NCBI GenBank assembly: GCA_963971405.1
Contig: OZ020487.1
Coordinates: 9,087,344-9,151,343, forward strand
Length of the DNA stretch: 64,000 nucleotides
From: Psococerastis gibbosa
Lineage: Eukaryota; Arthropoda; Insecta; Psocodea; Psocidae
Direction: 5' to 3'
Under the pieces are notes generated by a model. It worked only from the letters and a program-made list of their open reading frames with translations. It was not told the DNA's origin and did not search any database. Made by a program: the position numbers and the translations under genes. Below are positions 29,244 to 42,010 of the stretch, in pieces. Numbering within the stretch: position 1 is the first letter of the stretch; every line of letters starts with the position of its first letter.

Positions 29244-29325
29244 GTGGGGATTCCACCAACGTCAATAGTGATAGTAAATGTTTTTTGACGTGGTAGGAGA
29301 CATTTTTAGACTGTCTAAAAATATC
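29244..29325. repeat. Family C MITE, truncated
   Basis: GGGGATTCCACCAACGTCAA, then GACGTGGTAGGAGACATT. Only about half of the element remains. Confidence 0.65.
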
Positions 29326-30044
29326 TTATTATATTATATATCTTATTATATTTATGCGACTTCAAAGTCTAAGTTAGTTCATAGTCTAGTTTGCTACAAC
29401 TGGACTATTCCGGAACACCGAAATAGGATTATATATGATAAATTATTATTATTACATATTATATATATATATATATTATACAATACCTATTATTTTACAC
29501 TTTTATTTGCATAATTTTTGCCGAGGTGGGGAACCCTGCGGACGAACGGCCTCCCAAGATTCGAAAAGCGCGGGTGCACCCATGGTATCCCCATGGCGAC
29601 ATGGAAACAGTAAGGTAACTGCTACTGTTCAAAGGATTCTACCGAACACCCATTGATAAATTAAAAGTATCAACTCAAAGAACTATTGGGGATAATATTC
29701 TGACAGTTGATAGTTTAATCGCGCTAAATCGAGTGATTGTGTGGACAGGTAGGTCTGGAGGCAATTAGGCACACGCTGCGGTCAAGGCTGCGTAGGTACC
29801 TGTACCTTCTGGAACCATGTGACCCATACCTAAACATGACTGGGCCGAAACATTGTAAGCATGAAGAGAATCATATAAGTGATCGAGAAACACCACTATC
29901 GAATGTATACTATATATTGCCTATGAGGCGCACAGTTTTCGGACAAAGAAATCATATTTACTTTATTATTAAATATAATAATTTATACCTTCTTTGCATC
30001 CGATTCCACTTTACGAATGAGTAAGCTGTGCATTTTAACTACTT

Positions 30045-30225
30045 CGACTTCGATGGCCAGGTGGCAACGTGCTTGCACTTGTGCGAGTCTTTACACGCCA
30101 TGCGATCGGAGACGTGTCGTAACTCAACACGGGTACTAATCTACAGAGGCGACTGAAGAGGTCAATCGGATACATTCATTAAATTGTTTGCATGCGATTA
30201 ATCTTTAAAAAAAAAAAAACTTGAC
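30045..30225 (+). mobile_element. SINE-3 copy with poly(A) tail
   Basis: The head GGCCAGGTGGCAACGTGCTT, then GCGAGTCTTTACACGCCATG, then GATTAATCTTT and an A-run. Copies also lie at 14340, 42600, 53345, 54745 and 56810. The head has an A-box-like start; a B box is not obvious. Confidence 0.7.
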
Positions 30226-30489
30226 AGTTGAAACAATTAAATATGTTAGGTAAGGTACGGTAGCTTATTGGTTAATCATAACACTAAATAATTATGTTTT
30301 TTGCATAAAAACAATTGTAAATATATTTAATTTTTTTTTGTGTTTTTTTACTGTTGATAACAAAAGCCAAAAAGAGGGGGACATGGTTGGCTAGAAAATG
30401 ACGTTACATTTCATTAATTATGTATGCCAACACTACCATTCTCCCCCTCCGCGGCATCACAAATGACGTCACATTATGCAGTCACGACT

Positions 30490-30737
30490 CAGGCACGTAG
30501 CCAGGGAGGGGGCTTTGGGGGCTGAAGCCCCTCCCGAAATGTAAAAAAAGGGGGAAAATGATTTTTTTTTTAGTTTATTTATATTTGTGTATATACAGTA
30601 GATTTTCGATAGTGTAAGATACTTCCGCAGATTACGGGAGACTTGACCCGCCGTTTTACTGGGGGTATTCCATAACCACCCCCCCCCCCAACCCCCTGGT
30701 AGTTAGCTCGCGAAATAAAATCCTGGCTACGTGCTTG
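30490..30737. mobile_element. hAT-like G/C-run MITE
   Basis: The ends CAGGCACGTAGCCAGG and inverse CAAGCACGTAGCCAGG, with GGGGGCTGAAGCCCC inside the left end and a C-run near the right. No clear duplication was found at its flanks. Confidence 0.75.
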
Positions 30738-31304
30738 ACTCACGTGACCCGCTTCTTAACCATTAAACTTAAATTAATGGGGGGGGGGAATGTTTTCATT
30801 ACTTTTTTAGGATATTTTATGATTAAGGGACATAAATTAAATCTACTAGGCTACAGTAGATCGTTACCAATGTAATTTATGCCCACTATTGGGAGTATGT
30901 AAGTACTGTACAAAGTGAGTAATATCGTGATGTAATACATTAAAGTAATATATTAAAGACACAATTTCCGGCTTGTAATTGATTGAGATTCATGGAAGAA
31001 CAGAATATACGTATAATCTACAGCCAAGGTCTCTATCTAATGAAAGCAGTAGCGCATAATTGGAATATATAACGCCCATTTACCCCGGACTTCAAATACA
31101 TATGGCTATTGTTCGGACTGACTTGAATGAACTGTATTGAGGAGATATGGCCGACATGAATGCTTCGTAGTCCGTCTGCATTGCTTAAATGTTTGCAGTT
31201 CACTAAACTCAAACAGGATGAGGCCAGAGTGTAGTAGATGCGTATATGTTTGAAGAGTCTATGATGTCATATATAGAGTGAGTCACATAAGCCATCAAAC
31301 TAGT

Positions 31305-31545
31305 GGTCGAGTGGTTAGAGAGTTTGCATTTCTATCGGGAGAACGGAAGTTCGAATCCTCAAGAGGATCAGATTTATTCAACCATTCAGAGTAGAATATA
31401 AGAGCATTGAGTCAATAGTCCAGAAACCTGCATAGTCCTCCAGTGCGTCCAATGACTATTAACACAGTAGGCAATGTAGGTCCAACTAACCCTTTGTTAA
31501 ATAGTATTACACCATTGCCATTAACCTTTACCAATAGGCCACCCA
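31305..31545 (+). mobile_element. SINE with tRNA-like head (repeat H full copy)
   Basis: The A box is in TAGTGGTCGAGTGGTTAGAG (Ser/Leu tRNA-like) and the B box is AGTTCGAATCC. The body AATGACTATTAACACAGTAG and CCAACTAACCCTTTGTTAAA recurs at 20935 and 25205. Confidence 0.7.
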
Positions 31546-32054
31546 TCCATCCTTATTTTATTTTGGTTATGAATACTATGAGAAATTTTGAAATCAGGCA
31601 AAAATATTGATGACTAACTGTGGTTCCAATGAAGGTTCAGTAAGGAATACTGCACGGCACCGCCATGCATTAGTGAATGGTGATACCGTCCATCAGGGGG
31701 GGGGGGGGAATTGCCTCCTGCGATTAACCCTGACAAAACTTGTTAAAACAGTTATTTTCATGGGGAAAATAAAAACAATTTTCTTCCTTTCTTAATAAAT
31801 AGACAATTGTCCTTTTCTACGCCACAAATGATTCCTGCATCCAAGGTCTTTCATGTGATACATAAATTTTATGCCAGAAATTTGCAATATAACATATCAC
31901 ATCGGTATGGAAATTTAACCTTTTGCTAACATTTCAGCTATGACGAGGGTTAAAATTAAATAAAGGAACAGTTTCCCCAACGATGATGTTCCTATGCCTA
32001 TTGCTCAAAAATTATATTCTCGGGTGAATAATTACACGACTAACACACTATGAA

Positions 32055-32233
32055 CAATGGCGGATCCACGGGGGGGGGGGGGGGGGGGGTCGTGCCCCCC
32101 TAAATAAGTAAATTCATAAGATAGTATAAAAAATGAATAAAACTCAACTTTTTAACAACAAAAATTAATTTTTAAACGTACATACAACTTGTTACCCCCC
32201 CCCCCCCTAAATTGTCTGTAGGATCCGCTCTCG
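32055..32233. mobile_element. hAT-like G/C-run MITE
   Basis: An exact 8-bp duplication ACTATGAA flanks it. The ends are CAATGGCGGATCCACG and the inverse CGAGAGCGGATCCTAC. It has a long G-run followed by GTCGTGCCCCCC, and a C-run near the right end. Confidence 0.88.
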
Positions 32234-32884
32234 ACTATGAAGAAGATAATAATAATAATAATAATAATCTTTATTTTTTCTTTAAGTACAACAGTTACAA
32301 TTTAATTACATTTGGAATTAGATGATTCATTCATTTGTTCATTCATGTTGCCAGCTTATTTTTTAACTGTCAATGCGGCTCTCGATTATTGTAGTTAAAA
32401 CTTAGAAATTTTAAACTATGATTGCTACAATATTGTGTTTTCACTTGAAAGATATGGAAGCCTATCATTGATCAACAATTTGAAATTAGCCTATCACTCT
32501 CAAATTAGAGATATGTACCAAAAGTTAGCAATGAGGTTCTGTAGGGACAGCTTTGGTCACCAGGTTCGCTGATGACAAACCGATATCCATATTATTCAAA
32601 AAGGCCGCCGTTTGCATGTGAAAGCTAAGCTCTTAGCATCTAATTAATTCTTTTAATATTTTTATAATATTTTTACTATGCCTGGACCATATTTCGCTGC
32701 AAATAATTTAATATATATATTCTCCATGATTTATAGAAAAATATCACTTTAAAATAATACGTAACTAAAAATAATTTTAAAATAGTATTGAGGCTTATGG
32801 AAAAATCAACGCTTTGATATGTTGCAACTGGTGCTGCCATCTACAAAATGACGTCACGAATGAACCTCATTGGTAAATGTTGAT

Positions 32885-33070
32885 GTTGGCGGATGCAAGG
32901 CCGCAATGTAGAAGACCCATCGGCAGACCGAGGACAGCCCTCGAGTCGAACAACCCGACGGAGGAAGAGGAAAAACAATGGCCCAGCTCAAGACGTCAGA
33001 ATCCGACCGGTCGATTACAAGAAATGGGTCCGGGGTGACCCCCTCATGCTGCCTACGCTGCACTAAGAAG
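32885..33070 (+). mobile_element. LINE tail, third type
   Basis: The plus strand encodes RRPIGRPRTALE and a short polar stretch. It shares GGAAGAAGACCCATCGGC-like DNA with the reverse of 46430-46700. It is decayed and 5'-truncated. Confidence 0.55.
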
Positions 33071-33599
33071 GAAGAAAAATAAGGAGAAAGCTATGTTCTA
33101 ATTTGGAAGACTTGAATGATTATCATTGGTCAAACATTCGAAATTATCACTCTCAAACTACCAAAAGTACCAAAAGTTGCAAATGGTACATTTTCCCAAC
33201 TTTCAGTTTAAGGAACTTTAATGTTTTAAACACCGACTGACTCTATTGTACTGTATAAGCTATTTCCAAATGGCAAAAGAGGCACAGAATACGAAATAGC
33301 TTTCCAAAACGATTAGAGTAAGAGAAAATGACGGTGCTAAACTGTTCTTAACTATAGTATAATTCCTTACCCCGTCTTTTGATCTCTCACCGAAATATTT
33401 TAATCGCTGAATTTGATTAAAAACTTGACGGCCCTTTAGTTTGTTGGTTCGTGCTGAAACCTACTGTAATACAATAGTTTGAGATTCGGGATTAGGAATT
33501 TTGGCGCTCATCTGATATTTGAATCATGCATACAATTTACAAACATACATACAGAATCCCATGTATCATATACTGAATGACTATTTGTATAGCCTATGG

Positions 33600-33845
33600 G
33601 TTACCATTTCAACAAGAAGAGGCAAATGGATGGGGCATATTCTGAGACACGAAGGGCTCCTCAAGAACATGATTGAGGGTTTGGTTGAAGGTCCTAACTC
33701 AAAAGGACGACAGAAGAAGGAGTACCTATAGAGGATGTCATGAAGGACCTAGGGTGCAACACCTATAAAGGACTAAAATGGACCGCACAAAACAGACAAG
33801 AGTGGAGGAGATTAATAAAACATTCGCTGCAAACCAATCCCTAGA
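33600..33845 (+). mobile_element. LINE reverse-transcriptase tail
   Basis: RGKWMGHILRHEGLLKNMIE, then GRQKKEYL, then in another frame EDVMKDLGCNTYKGLKWTAQ and EWRRLIKHSLQTNP before a stop. At least one frameshift. The same type as 15940-16475, in the opposite orientation. Confidence 0.8.
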
Positions 33846-34064
33846 TTGCAACTCAAAAAGAGGATGGGTTGCCTACAAAAATTCTGAATAGGTTAAAAAA
33901 TAGTTTTTTAGCAACTTAAATGCGCCCAACTGTTAATCGCAAAATACGCAAACTATAGGGAGTAGAAAAATATGGGTTTCTTAATTTTTTCTTGGGCCCA
34001 AAAGGATGCTCGAAATTAGGTAAATGGTTGTTATTTAATTGAGTCATATATAAATAAATTACTT

Positions 34065-34110
34065 TTTTCTTTTGTTGCTAAGCCAAATTAGCGGAGTTGG
34101 GGCTATGTAA
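34065..34110 (-). repeat. SINE-2 tail fragment
   Basis: TTGTTGCTAAGCCAAATTAG is the reversed end of SINE-2. Confidence 0.55.
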
Positions 34111-34239
34111 AGCTGTAAATGTTTCATTTGCATATTATCCTCGAGTTGAGCAAGTCTCAAATCACTGTTAAGGTGTAACTGTGCTGATGATGGGTTTCTC
34201 TCTGCAGATGGCAGTTCTTGCCAAAAGCGCTCAGAGTTT

Positions 34240-34390
34240 TGTATTTAACACCAGTGGCATTTGTAGACAAATTTAATTTTTTTTACGTTCATTTGGGTTT
34301 TACAAATTCTAGTTAAGTCTAGTTGTTATAACAAGTTTTGATAAAATAGCCTACTAAATTTTGTTTTTATTTGTTTATCATATATGTATA
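34240..34390. repeat. Repeat I, second copy
   Basis: Matches 25470-25590 in order (AACACCAGTGGCATTT, GTTATAACAAGTTTTGATAA, TTTGTTTATCA). Confidence 0.6.
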
Positions 34391-35504
34391 GTATTTTGAT
34401 ATTTTTATTTTACTATTGTATTACTCTATGCGCGCTACATTAAAACTTCAGATGAGTGCAATAAATGTTAATGCGGGATCTATGACTAAAAGGAACTCTT
34501 AAAAATATCTGTTCCACAATTAATGTAATGTTTTTTAACCAGAAGGATTTTTTAAATCCAATTTTCATTCATGTTCTATCACATTGTTTATCTTATTATG
34601 TGTTACATTCAAATGACAGATGGGCGCAAAAATTCTGTGACAACTCAAACATTTTTTGTTCTATCATTAGTTGTATTTTTTTAATCTGATTATTTTTTAG
34701 CCAATTTTCATAATACTTTTCTATCGGCACTGAATTATTTGTTGTAAATGTTTTCCTAGGATAAAACTGATGCATGAAACTGATAATTGAACTGTGTCAT
34801 GTACAAAAAAAAACAAGCGCTATAGCAAGAAAACCCAATGGGCCTTAGGGCTGTTACAGATTATCCTCAGAGCAATTCCCAATTTGGGATGTTACAGTAA
34901 CTGTAACATCCCAAATTTCTAACGGTTAGAAAAATGTCCGGGAGCCACGTTTATCCATTAAGTTACCAAGTAGGGCAGAAATTTTCCTCTACATCGATTC
35001 TTTAACCGCGAGCTTCCGTTTCACAGTCTGGTTACCTACCAACTGAACTATTCCGAAATATGTTATATTCTATATAATCAGGTGTTGTGATGGGTCAATA
35101 AAAATAAAATGTTATTGAGATAGTGATAAAACGTAAGAGATAATCTAGATAATTGGGCACAGCTTCCTTTAGACCTGCTCTATCTCTAGACAATGCACAT
35201 GCTCTTACCTCTCTACACGTTTTAATTTATTTTTCTGCATCCTTTCAATATTTTGTGCATTCAGCTTTTACGTACCCTATTAAAGTTTTTTACTGCAATG
35301 CACGATCTGATTTTTGTAACAAGACGTGACTATTTGTAGATCGTTTAATAAGGATTGCAGCTTTTATCACAAAGCCGGTTTCTGGTATTTCCTAGCACTA
35401 AAGACTCGCATTGTGTCTAATAGTCAAGTCAGGTAGAATACCTAGCGTGTGCTACAATTTTCCGGTTCAACAAAAATTGTCCAGGAAAAATGTTAATGCC
35501 TGGC

Positions 35505-35680
35505 CATTAACATGGTGCGAACTCTGGTTTTCATCCAAAAGGTTGAAGGTTCAAGTCCCATACTTGCTACATTTTCGAACCAATCTTGGAGGGCAAGTTA
35601 AGCAGGCGGTTCTATAGGAATTATCGTTGGGTGTAAGAGAGAGGTTTTGTTATAGGTAGCCTTAACTCGACTGGGTCAAC
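35505..35680 (+). mobile_element. SINE-2 copy, diverged
   Basis: B box GGTTCAAGTCC, then TACTTGCTACATTTTC, GGCAAGTTAAGCAGGCGGT and CTTAGTAATACAAGAGAA. Confidence 0.65.
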
Positions 35681-36282
35681 TTAGTAATACAAGAGAACTT
35701 AGAAGAAAATGTTTATATTTATAATGGCCAGATTGCATGTATTTTCATACGATATAAATATAAATATTAATATATATATATATAAATATTTTCAACAGGG
35801 CTATCCCGGTATCGAATTAAATAATTTAAGTAGGCTATATCTCCCGGATGAAAACAGCCATATACTTGTGGTAATCGCTATTAATAGTCCTATTTATATT
35901 AAAATTTATTAAACACGCTAGTATCAGGGAAGTTCAGGGATATGAGTATTGAAGAAAAAATATTTTAACATTTTCAGATAAACTCACAAAGAAAGAAAGA
36001 AAGAAAGAAAAAATTTAATTCAATTAAAGCAAAAAATCAAAATCTAACTCAGTATCCCACAAATTAGTGATAAGAATACAAAATCACATACAATACATAG
36101 GTAGGTAATGAGATAGTGGGCTTCCCTAATAAAACCATTTGGTTGAGCATTAGGGGAGTGACGTGAAACAAACATGTGTAACAGGAGGATTAATGAGCAG
36201 TATAGTTAAAATAACACTCTTGCAACCTATATTCAGTAGACTACCCACCTACCATTTATTCCATAAAGACATTTGACACGGT

Positions 36283-36535
36283 AGTCAGAATGGCGTAGAG
36301 GTAACGACTCGGACTATCATCCAGAAGGTGACTGGTTCGAGTCCCACCCGAATGCCAAAATTTTCTAGTGGTACAATTATTTATCTTCTGACTACCATGC
36401 TTCGGAGGGCATGTAAAGCCGGCGGTCCCGGCAGTCTTCCCTGACTGTCGATAGGTTAAACAGGAGGCTGTAGATGCAACCTGAAAACTCCTGTACCACG
36501 GGTAGTACCACCCCGACACGAATTTACTTTTTACT
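36283..36535 (+). mobile_element. SINE-1 copy with 12-bp target duplication
   Basis: A tRNA-like head: A box in TGGCGTAGAGGTAACGAC, B box GGTTCGAGTCC. The body carries GCATGTAAAGCCGGCGGTC and ends in TTTACTTTTTA. ATTTGACACGGT flanks it on both sides (36271-36282, 36536-36547), the mark of LINE-driven retroposition. The body matches the copy at 51455 at all but about one base. Confidence 0.9.
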
Positions 36536-36972
36536 ATTTGACACGGTCGATCCGGCTCTGGCTGGTCAGGGACTCTAGTTTTTGTATTGTATTGTACAGA
36601 TAAGTCGCCTTTTATTTTTGCTCTTTAAGGAAACAATTTTGCTAAAAAAAAATTATGTGAATGTAAACTGAAGCAATTTTTTTAAGTCAGAGGAATTTTT
36701 CAAGCATTGCACACTAAAAACCCGATATGAGTGAATCCATCCATGCTCTCCTATTAATCAGTTAGTATAGGTACCGTATAGGCATCGTTAAATATAGATT
36801 TTCCCTACTCTAAAGCACTAGATTGATCGATGGAACAAAATTGCAGAGTATTGAAAAGACCAATACTAGTACACAATAATAATGCTATGTTATGCAATGC
36901 ATTGGGGCTCGAATTATCCATAGCGTCTTCAAATGTTTTCTTTAAAAATGAAACCTTGCTTTGCAAGGCACC

Positions 36973-37480
36973 CTAAACAGACTGACAGTCAGACATTTCG
37001 TAAAAAACATTTTTTAGGTTCCTGGTACATCAAAACGTTTAAATCCATCTCAAAATCGAAAAACGAAATCACAAGCTTCCCTTCTACTGCGTTTGAAAAG
37101 GAAAGCAAAAATAAATATAAAATTTCTTTACCTCAGGTCCTCGTATGGTAGTCCACGAAAAGATTGTGGGACCAAACTCGGAGAGTAGATGCCGCGAAGC
37201 TAGTCCGCTGGTATGAACGGCATAGCGACCACTTAGCGACTGCGCGCCTATCGTAGTTCTTTAGCTACTACATCTGATAACCGTGACATCTTCAAGCCGG
37301 GCCCGTAGAGGGTCACCGACCACCGAACATCTTAGTCTTCTTCTTTAAATGCCTCTTTTATCGATAATCATAGGGACACCTGCACTGAAAGGGGAAGTTG
37401 AGCTCTTGCCAAACCACTGTCTCGGGTTTTTCAACCCTTACGGTATGTTCTTCTTCTGCCGGGAGCCCTCAGTCCCTCTA
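36973..37480 (+). repeat. Repeat M copy (pairs inverted with 39945-40225)
   Basis: AAACAGACTGACAGTCAGAC, ATTTCGTAAAAAACATTTTT and later GTTCTTCTTCTGCCGGGAGC recur in inverse order and strand at 40225-39945. Its class is unknown. Confidence 0.6.
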
Positions 37481-37969
37481 TCTTGGCTTGAATGCGATAC
37501 TTTTAGTTCCTCGTCATGTGGTCGAAGTATGGTCAACAATATGGTTATTTGTTTGAAACAACAATATTACAATAGAATAGACGGCGCTAATCCTATAGAT
37601 GACATGCCAGATGACAGTTACTCAAAGCTTGAAAACTAAAAATGTAAGCAAATGACAGGAATAATTTTTCTTATGGGTACATTGCAGAATGATTTTTCTG
37701 CCTTATGAAAATTAATTGCAATGTCAAATAAAAATATATATATATATTTTAATTCTTAGTTTTTAAATTCTTAGTTTTCAAGCATTTAGTAACTCTCTGT
37801 CATCTTTGGGTGGTATGTCACCTGCAGGCTGGCTACAGGTGCCATTACCGGACACTATCTTAATAGATTAGCTGGTAGAGTAGCTAAGCTAAGCTAAAGC
37901 TCGCCTAATAAAAAATACTTACAAATTTAATTTAATTTCATACTTACTTCTTACTTCTTGTTACTGGCT

Positions 37970-38210
37970 TCCAGCTTCAGGTGATGCCGATGGCCAGATG
38001 TCGATCGAACGCCCTTTTCGCCAGTGCCCAAAGATTCTTCGGTCGCAGAATTTTTCTTATTCCTCCTCCTTCCAATGCCATCACAAGTAAGTCATTTTCC
38101 CTGCTTGGAATGGAGCATTGCAGGACAATATGCTCAAGAGTTTCTTCATCCATTCCACAGGCTCGACACAGTGCTGAATCCACCAGGTTGAAATTTAATT
38201 TCATAATACG
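37970..38210 (-). mobile_element. LINE C-terminal zinc-knuckle fragment
   Basis: The minus strand encodes CRACGMDEETLEHIVLQC, the CCHC-like motif after the reverse transcriptase and RNase H of Jockey/R1-type LINEs, then a short tail (FDRHLAIGIT) with a stop. It is 5'-truncated. Confidence 0.75.
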
Positions 38211-38261
38211 GTATAATAAGATACTTAATGACTTGAGTTAGGTAGGCTCATCTATCCCGGG

Positions 38262-38442
38262 CAAGGACGGATACAGGGGGGGGGGGGGTAGGGGGTAGCT
38301 GCCCCCCCCCAAATTTGTTAATGGTTAATCTATTGCAAATTAATTTATTACGCTCTGATTTAATCGATTTTACATATGTTTTTCCTATTTTGACCCACAA
38401 CTATCCCCCCCCCCCAAAAAAAATGGGCTGGATCCGTCCCTG
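38262..38442. mobile_element. hAT-like G/C-run MITE
   Basis: The flanks ATCCCGGG and ATCCCGTG match at seven of eight bases. The ends are CAAGGACGGATACAGG and the inverse CAGGGACGGATCCAGC. The same subfamily as 3526-3700 and 62961-63092. Confidence 0.85.
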
Positions 38443-39154
38443 ATCCCGTGGGGACTTCTGGCCGCTGCCACTACACCACGTCATCTTTCCGCCGCTAGCT
38501 TCCAGCCTCGGGTGCCGATGGCGTGCACATCTTCCAGTAATTGGTCCATCCATCTGAGCCTTGACCTACCGTGCAGCCCAGGGTGGTCCTTAACACGATA
38601 CTTAATATTCGTTTGAAAAGAAAACATTGTCAGTACACCGTAACACCCGATTAAAATTATACAAATATTGTGCAATGGGCAGAGTGTGACACAATGAAAA
38701 TGGCTAAACATCTTTACTTTATTTATTTTAATATGCCATTGCAAACCATTACATTACTGTAGTAGTACTGTGATAATTGATTTTATAATATAGGCCTACT
38801 GTACAGTATTATCCATTTTAATTCAACGCAGCCGTATGCAGAATCGGTACCTTTCGTGAATATGGAGTAATGTCAGACGTAGAAATTAAATCCAAACCCG
38901 ATCCGACGGCTTAGGATTTTTGAAGGGGTGCAGAGCAATGAATGGTGTACAGTTTAGACTAACTTTTCTCCCTGTCACATATCCACGGTTGGATAAACCA
39001 TTAAAACCGCAAGTTTTAATCTGGTGTTGTTTTCTTTGGTGTTGTTCTTGGCGATAAAATCTCTCTTTGTGGTACAGTTTCCCGCGGTGTTGATTTTGAT
39101 TATGGCTTGAATTGATTGATGTTGACTTGATTTTTTTTTTTCGTCATTCCATTC

Positions 39155-39430
39155 GACATTTTGAGATTTTGAAGAGGATATCTAATTGTCACCCCAAAAT
39201 CTGAGAGCGTGCTTAGCTTTTTTTGAATTTAATTTACTAAACAAGTTGATTAAAAATTGGTCTATTCGTGTTATAGAAGACTATTTCATGCATCTTATGA
39301 TAGGCTAGAGTTTTTCGAATTTTTCGTTTTTAAGTTCGCTTCCTTGAATTTTACTTTGGGTGACATATTAGTCGCCAGTAATTGTCATGAAGGAACTCCC
39401 CAAAAATTAAAAATATCTTAAAATATCACG
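39155..39430. repeat. One arm of a long fold-back element
   Basis: GAAGAGGATATCTAATTGTC, ACCCCAAAATCTGAGAGCG and GTTATAGAAGACTATTTCAT match an arm of the fold-backs at 47015 and 51975. Confidence 0.55.
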
Positions 39431-39944
39431 ACGTATGCAGTGCTGGATTTCCCATTGAGTTAAGTGGACCATCATCCAGCCAAAAAGATTTTATTTTAAT
39501 TATTGGGGCATTCGCCATGTCTCCTATGACCAGCCATTGAAAAAATGTACCATGTGGCCCCAGGAGTAAAAAAAAACTTTTTGGCGCGCTTGAATGTCCC
39601 ATCTCTCCTTTACCGAACTCTAAGCTAGCTACTCCACATTATGGTCATGTTAATGCGTTCTACACGACTCTCAAATCACACGGGGCCCAATTACAATTAA
39701 TTGGTGTTAATGTTTCGCATTAACACCTATAACACTGTCCCAATTCGTTAACTATGGTAATTTGTTTGGAAATCTAGCTGATGAGTTAAATGTCCAGTGG
39801 AAAATTTGTTACTGCTGTCACTTGCACTGATGAGATGTACACGGCTACAATTGCGCTTTTATATAGAACAGTTGCTGCTAACGGTTACAAAACGGTAACT
39901 TACGTGATCAGTCAGGTGATGGGGAAAAAAAACTATCCCCTAGT

Positions 39945-40225
39945 GGCCTTCTGCATGTAACAATACACGGGAAGGTAGAAGGGCAAAGAGCTCCCGGCAG
40001 AAGAAGAACATCCTGGTTATGATAAATACATGCACTTGTTGCTTTCCAATTTATACGTAGCATAAGGAAAGCTTTGTGATGGTCAAAATTTCCGATTCCG
40101 AGATTTCAACAGAATTACTCGTTGGGTGGTCCCAGGAACCCAAAAAAGTGTTTTTTACGAAATGTCAGTCTGTCGCTCTGTCTGTAGGTCTGTCTGTCTG
40201 TCAGTCTGTTTGTGTTAGCTACAGT
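39945..40225 (-). repeat. Repeat M copy, inverted
   Basis: See 36973-37480. The short tandem TCTGTCTGTCTGTC is part of it. Confidence 0.6.
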
Positions 40226-40244
40226 AATATACTAATCCTAAAAC

Positions 40245-40541
40245 CAGTGGCGTAACAGAAGGGTAGCAAGTTATTCAAGGCATAAGGGCCCCCGGCCAAA
40301 GGGGGCCCCGCAGAGAGGAAAAAAAACGCAATTTTTTGGGGGTTCTCTGAAAAAATACATAAACGTTAAAAAAAAACTAATTTTAAAGAAAATGAAAGTT
40401 TAAAAACGAAAACATAATTGGGCACCAGAAAGTTGAGTGATGTACGTGATTGCAAAAATTTGTAGGTTGGGGGGGGGGGGTTGGGTTAGGGCGCACTGCT
40501 CTGTCATGCTTAAGGGCCCCCCAAAATGTGTTACGCCACTG
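40245..40541. mobile_element. hAT-like MITE
   Basis: The flanks CCTAAAAC and CCTACAAC match at seven of eight bases. The ends are CAGTGGCGTAACAGAAG and the inverse CAGTGGCGTAACACATT. A GGGCCCC block lies near each end and one G-run inside. Confidence 0.85.
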
Positions 40542-41199
40542 CCTACAACTTTGTAGACCTTTTCCACACCTTGTACGATCACTGAAAATAGTCCATCTTT
40601 AGCAGGTAATTATACTGTTGGACCAGCAGCCTGATCATGGCGATTATTTATAAGCAAACTGTTATTACAAAATAATGTACACAAGCTAATTTTAGAATGG
40701 AAAGAACTAAGTATTAAAAATTGTGTTGTTTACATTTAAACCCCAAGAATAAGTTAATAGTAAACGGCATAGTAGACCCGCAGCAATTGAAACGAGCGAA
40801 ACACAGAGTTTCTTCGATTTTACAATATTATGCTTCGTTCGTTTCAATTGCCGCCATTGTGAGGCAATAGGTATATCAATACAGAATAATAAGCTTATAT
40901 AATAGCATTACAGAGGGTACAAGAAGCAAAAGGTTCCAGTCCACTCAACTAAATTTTTCAGGAGAGACCAAAAACTGTAGGTTAGCTGATAACGTACATA
41001 GAAATCTGATTCTTTCACGCTGCATTTTAACAGTTAGGAAGTCCCATTTTGCTCCTAACAACACTGTCATTTTGTAGCCCTTTACTAGATGATTCCGACG
41101 ATACCAATAACTCAATATCGCAAAAAAATTGTATCTGGAACCTTTTGGTCCTAGTACCCTCAATTATTATGGCATATACTGTAATCAAACTAACTTATA

Positions 41200-41300
41200 G
41201 GCTGAAGAGGCAACCTCCTCGTTATAACTGAAAGACGATGCCTCGGCAAGGCAAAACTCTTGGGTTTGAATCCCTCCAAGCCCGCAGATTTTTCTAGACC
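41200..41300 (+). repeat. tRNA-like repeat
   Basis: CAACCTCCTCGTTATAACTG, then GACGATGCCTCGGCAAGGC and a degenerate B box GGTTTGAATCC. The same family as 44515-44660. Confidence 0.55.
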
Positions 41301-41879
41301 CTCTACTGTCGGTCAGCATGAATAATTGATTTTTTTACAATTTTTGTAATTGCACTTTTCCCCGATGATGCATCTAAGGGAAGGTATAGGGAAAATGGTG
41401 GTGCAAAAAGGCATCCTGTTAACGTTAACGGCGTTATTGGCCCAATGGTTGGCAAATGAATAACCGCAGTCAGCACTGTATAAGGGTGTGGTTCCCATGT
41501 ATGAGAAAAATATATCGTGCATTCTGACATCATCACACTATTTATGGTAATTCAACGAAATGACGTTCTTCGTAGCCTAGATAAGTTAATCTCTTCCGTT
41601 GGCGCTATGACCGCTGGCGTTTAATTAGTTTGATTACACAATACTAAAGTTCACCCCGTCCATTTGTCTGTCATGATTGTTTTTTTTTCCCTTTTACGGA
41701 TCATTCCGCATGGCAACGTCCCCATTGATTTATCTGACATAATTGGCATCATTTCTACCCTTCATTCAAACCGGGAGACGTGCTGGGCTGCAAGCGATAA
41801 TATAACGAGGAAGCTGAAACTTGCTCAGAGGACTCATTCTATATGTTTCAATGTAATGTCGCTGACTGGGTTTAAAACA

Positions 41880-42010
41880 TTTTCGATGCGTAAGCAGGAG
41901 CTCGAATGTACCAAAAGCTGAAGAGGAAGGCGCAAGACAGAGAGAGCTAGAGGTCGATATGCAGGGGGTTGCTGCCAACCAATCGTTGACCTCAGGAGAA
42001 GAAGATACAT
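41880..42010 (+). mobile_element. LINE reverse-transcriptase tail, fragment
   Basis: The plus strand reads MYQKLKRKAQDRES, a stop, RSICRGLLPTNR and a stop. It is related to the minus-strand reading of 60587-60760. It is decayed. Confidence 0.6.

Noticed and set aside
31305-31380. Possible Ser or Leu tRNA gene.
   Set aside because: The downstream body is a repeated SINE tail (repeat H) and the stems are imperfect.
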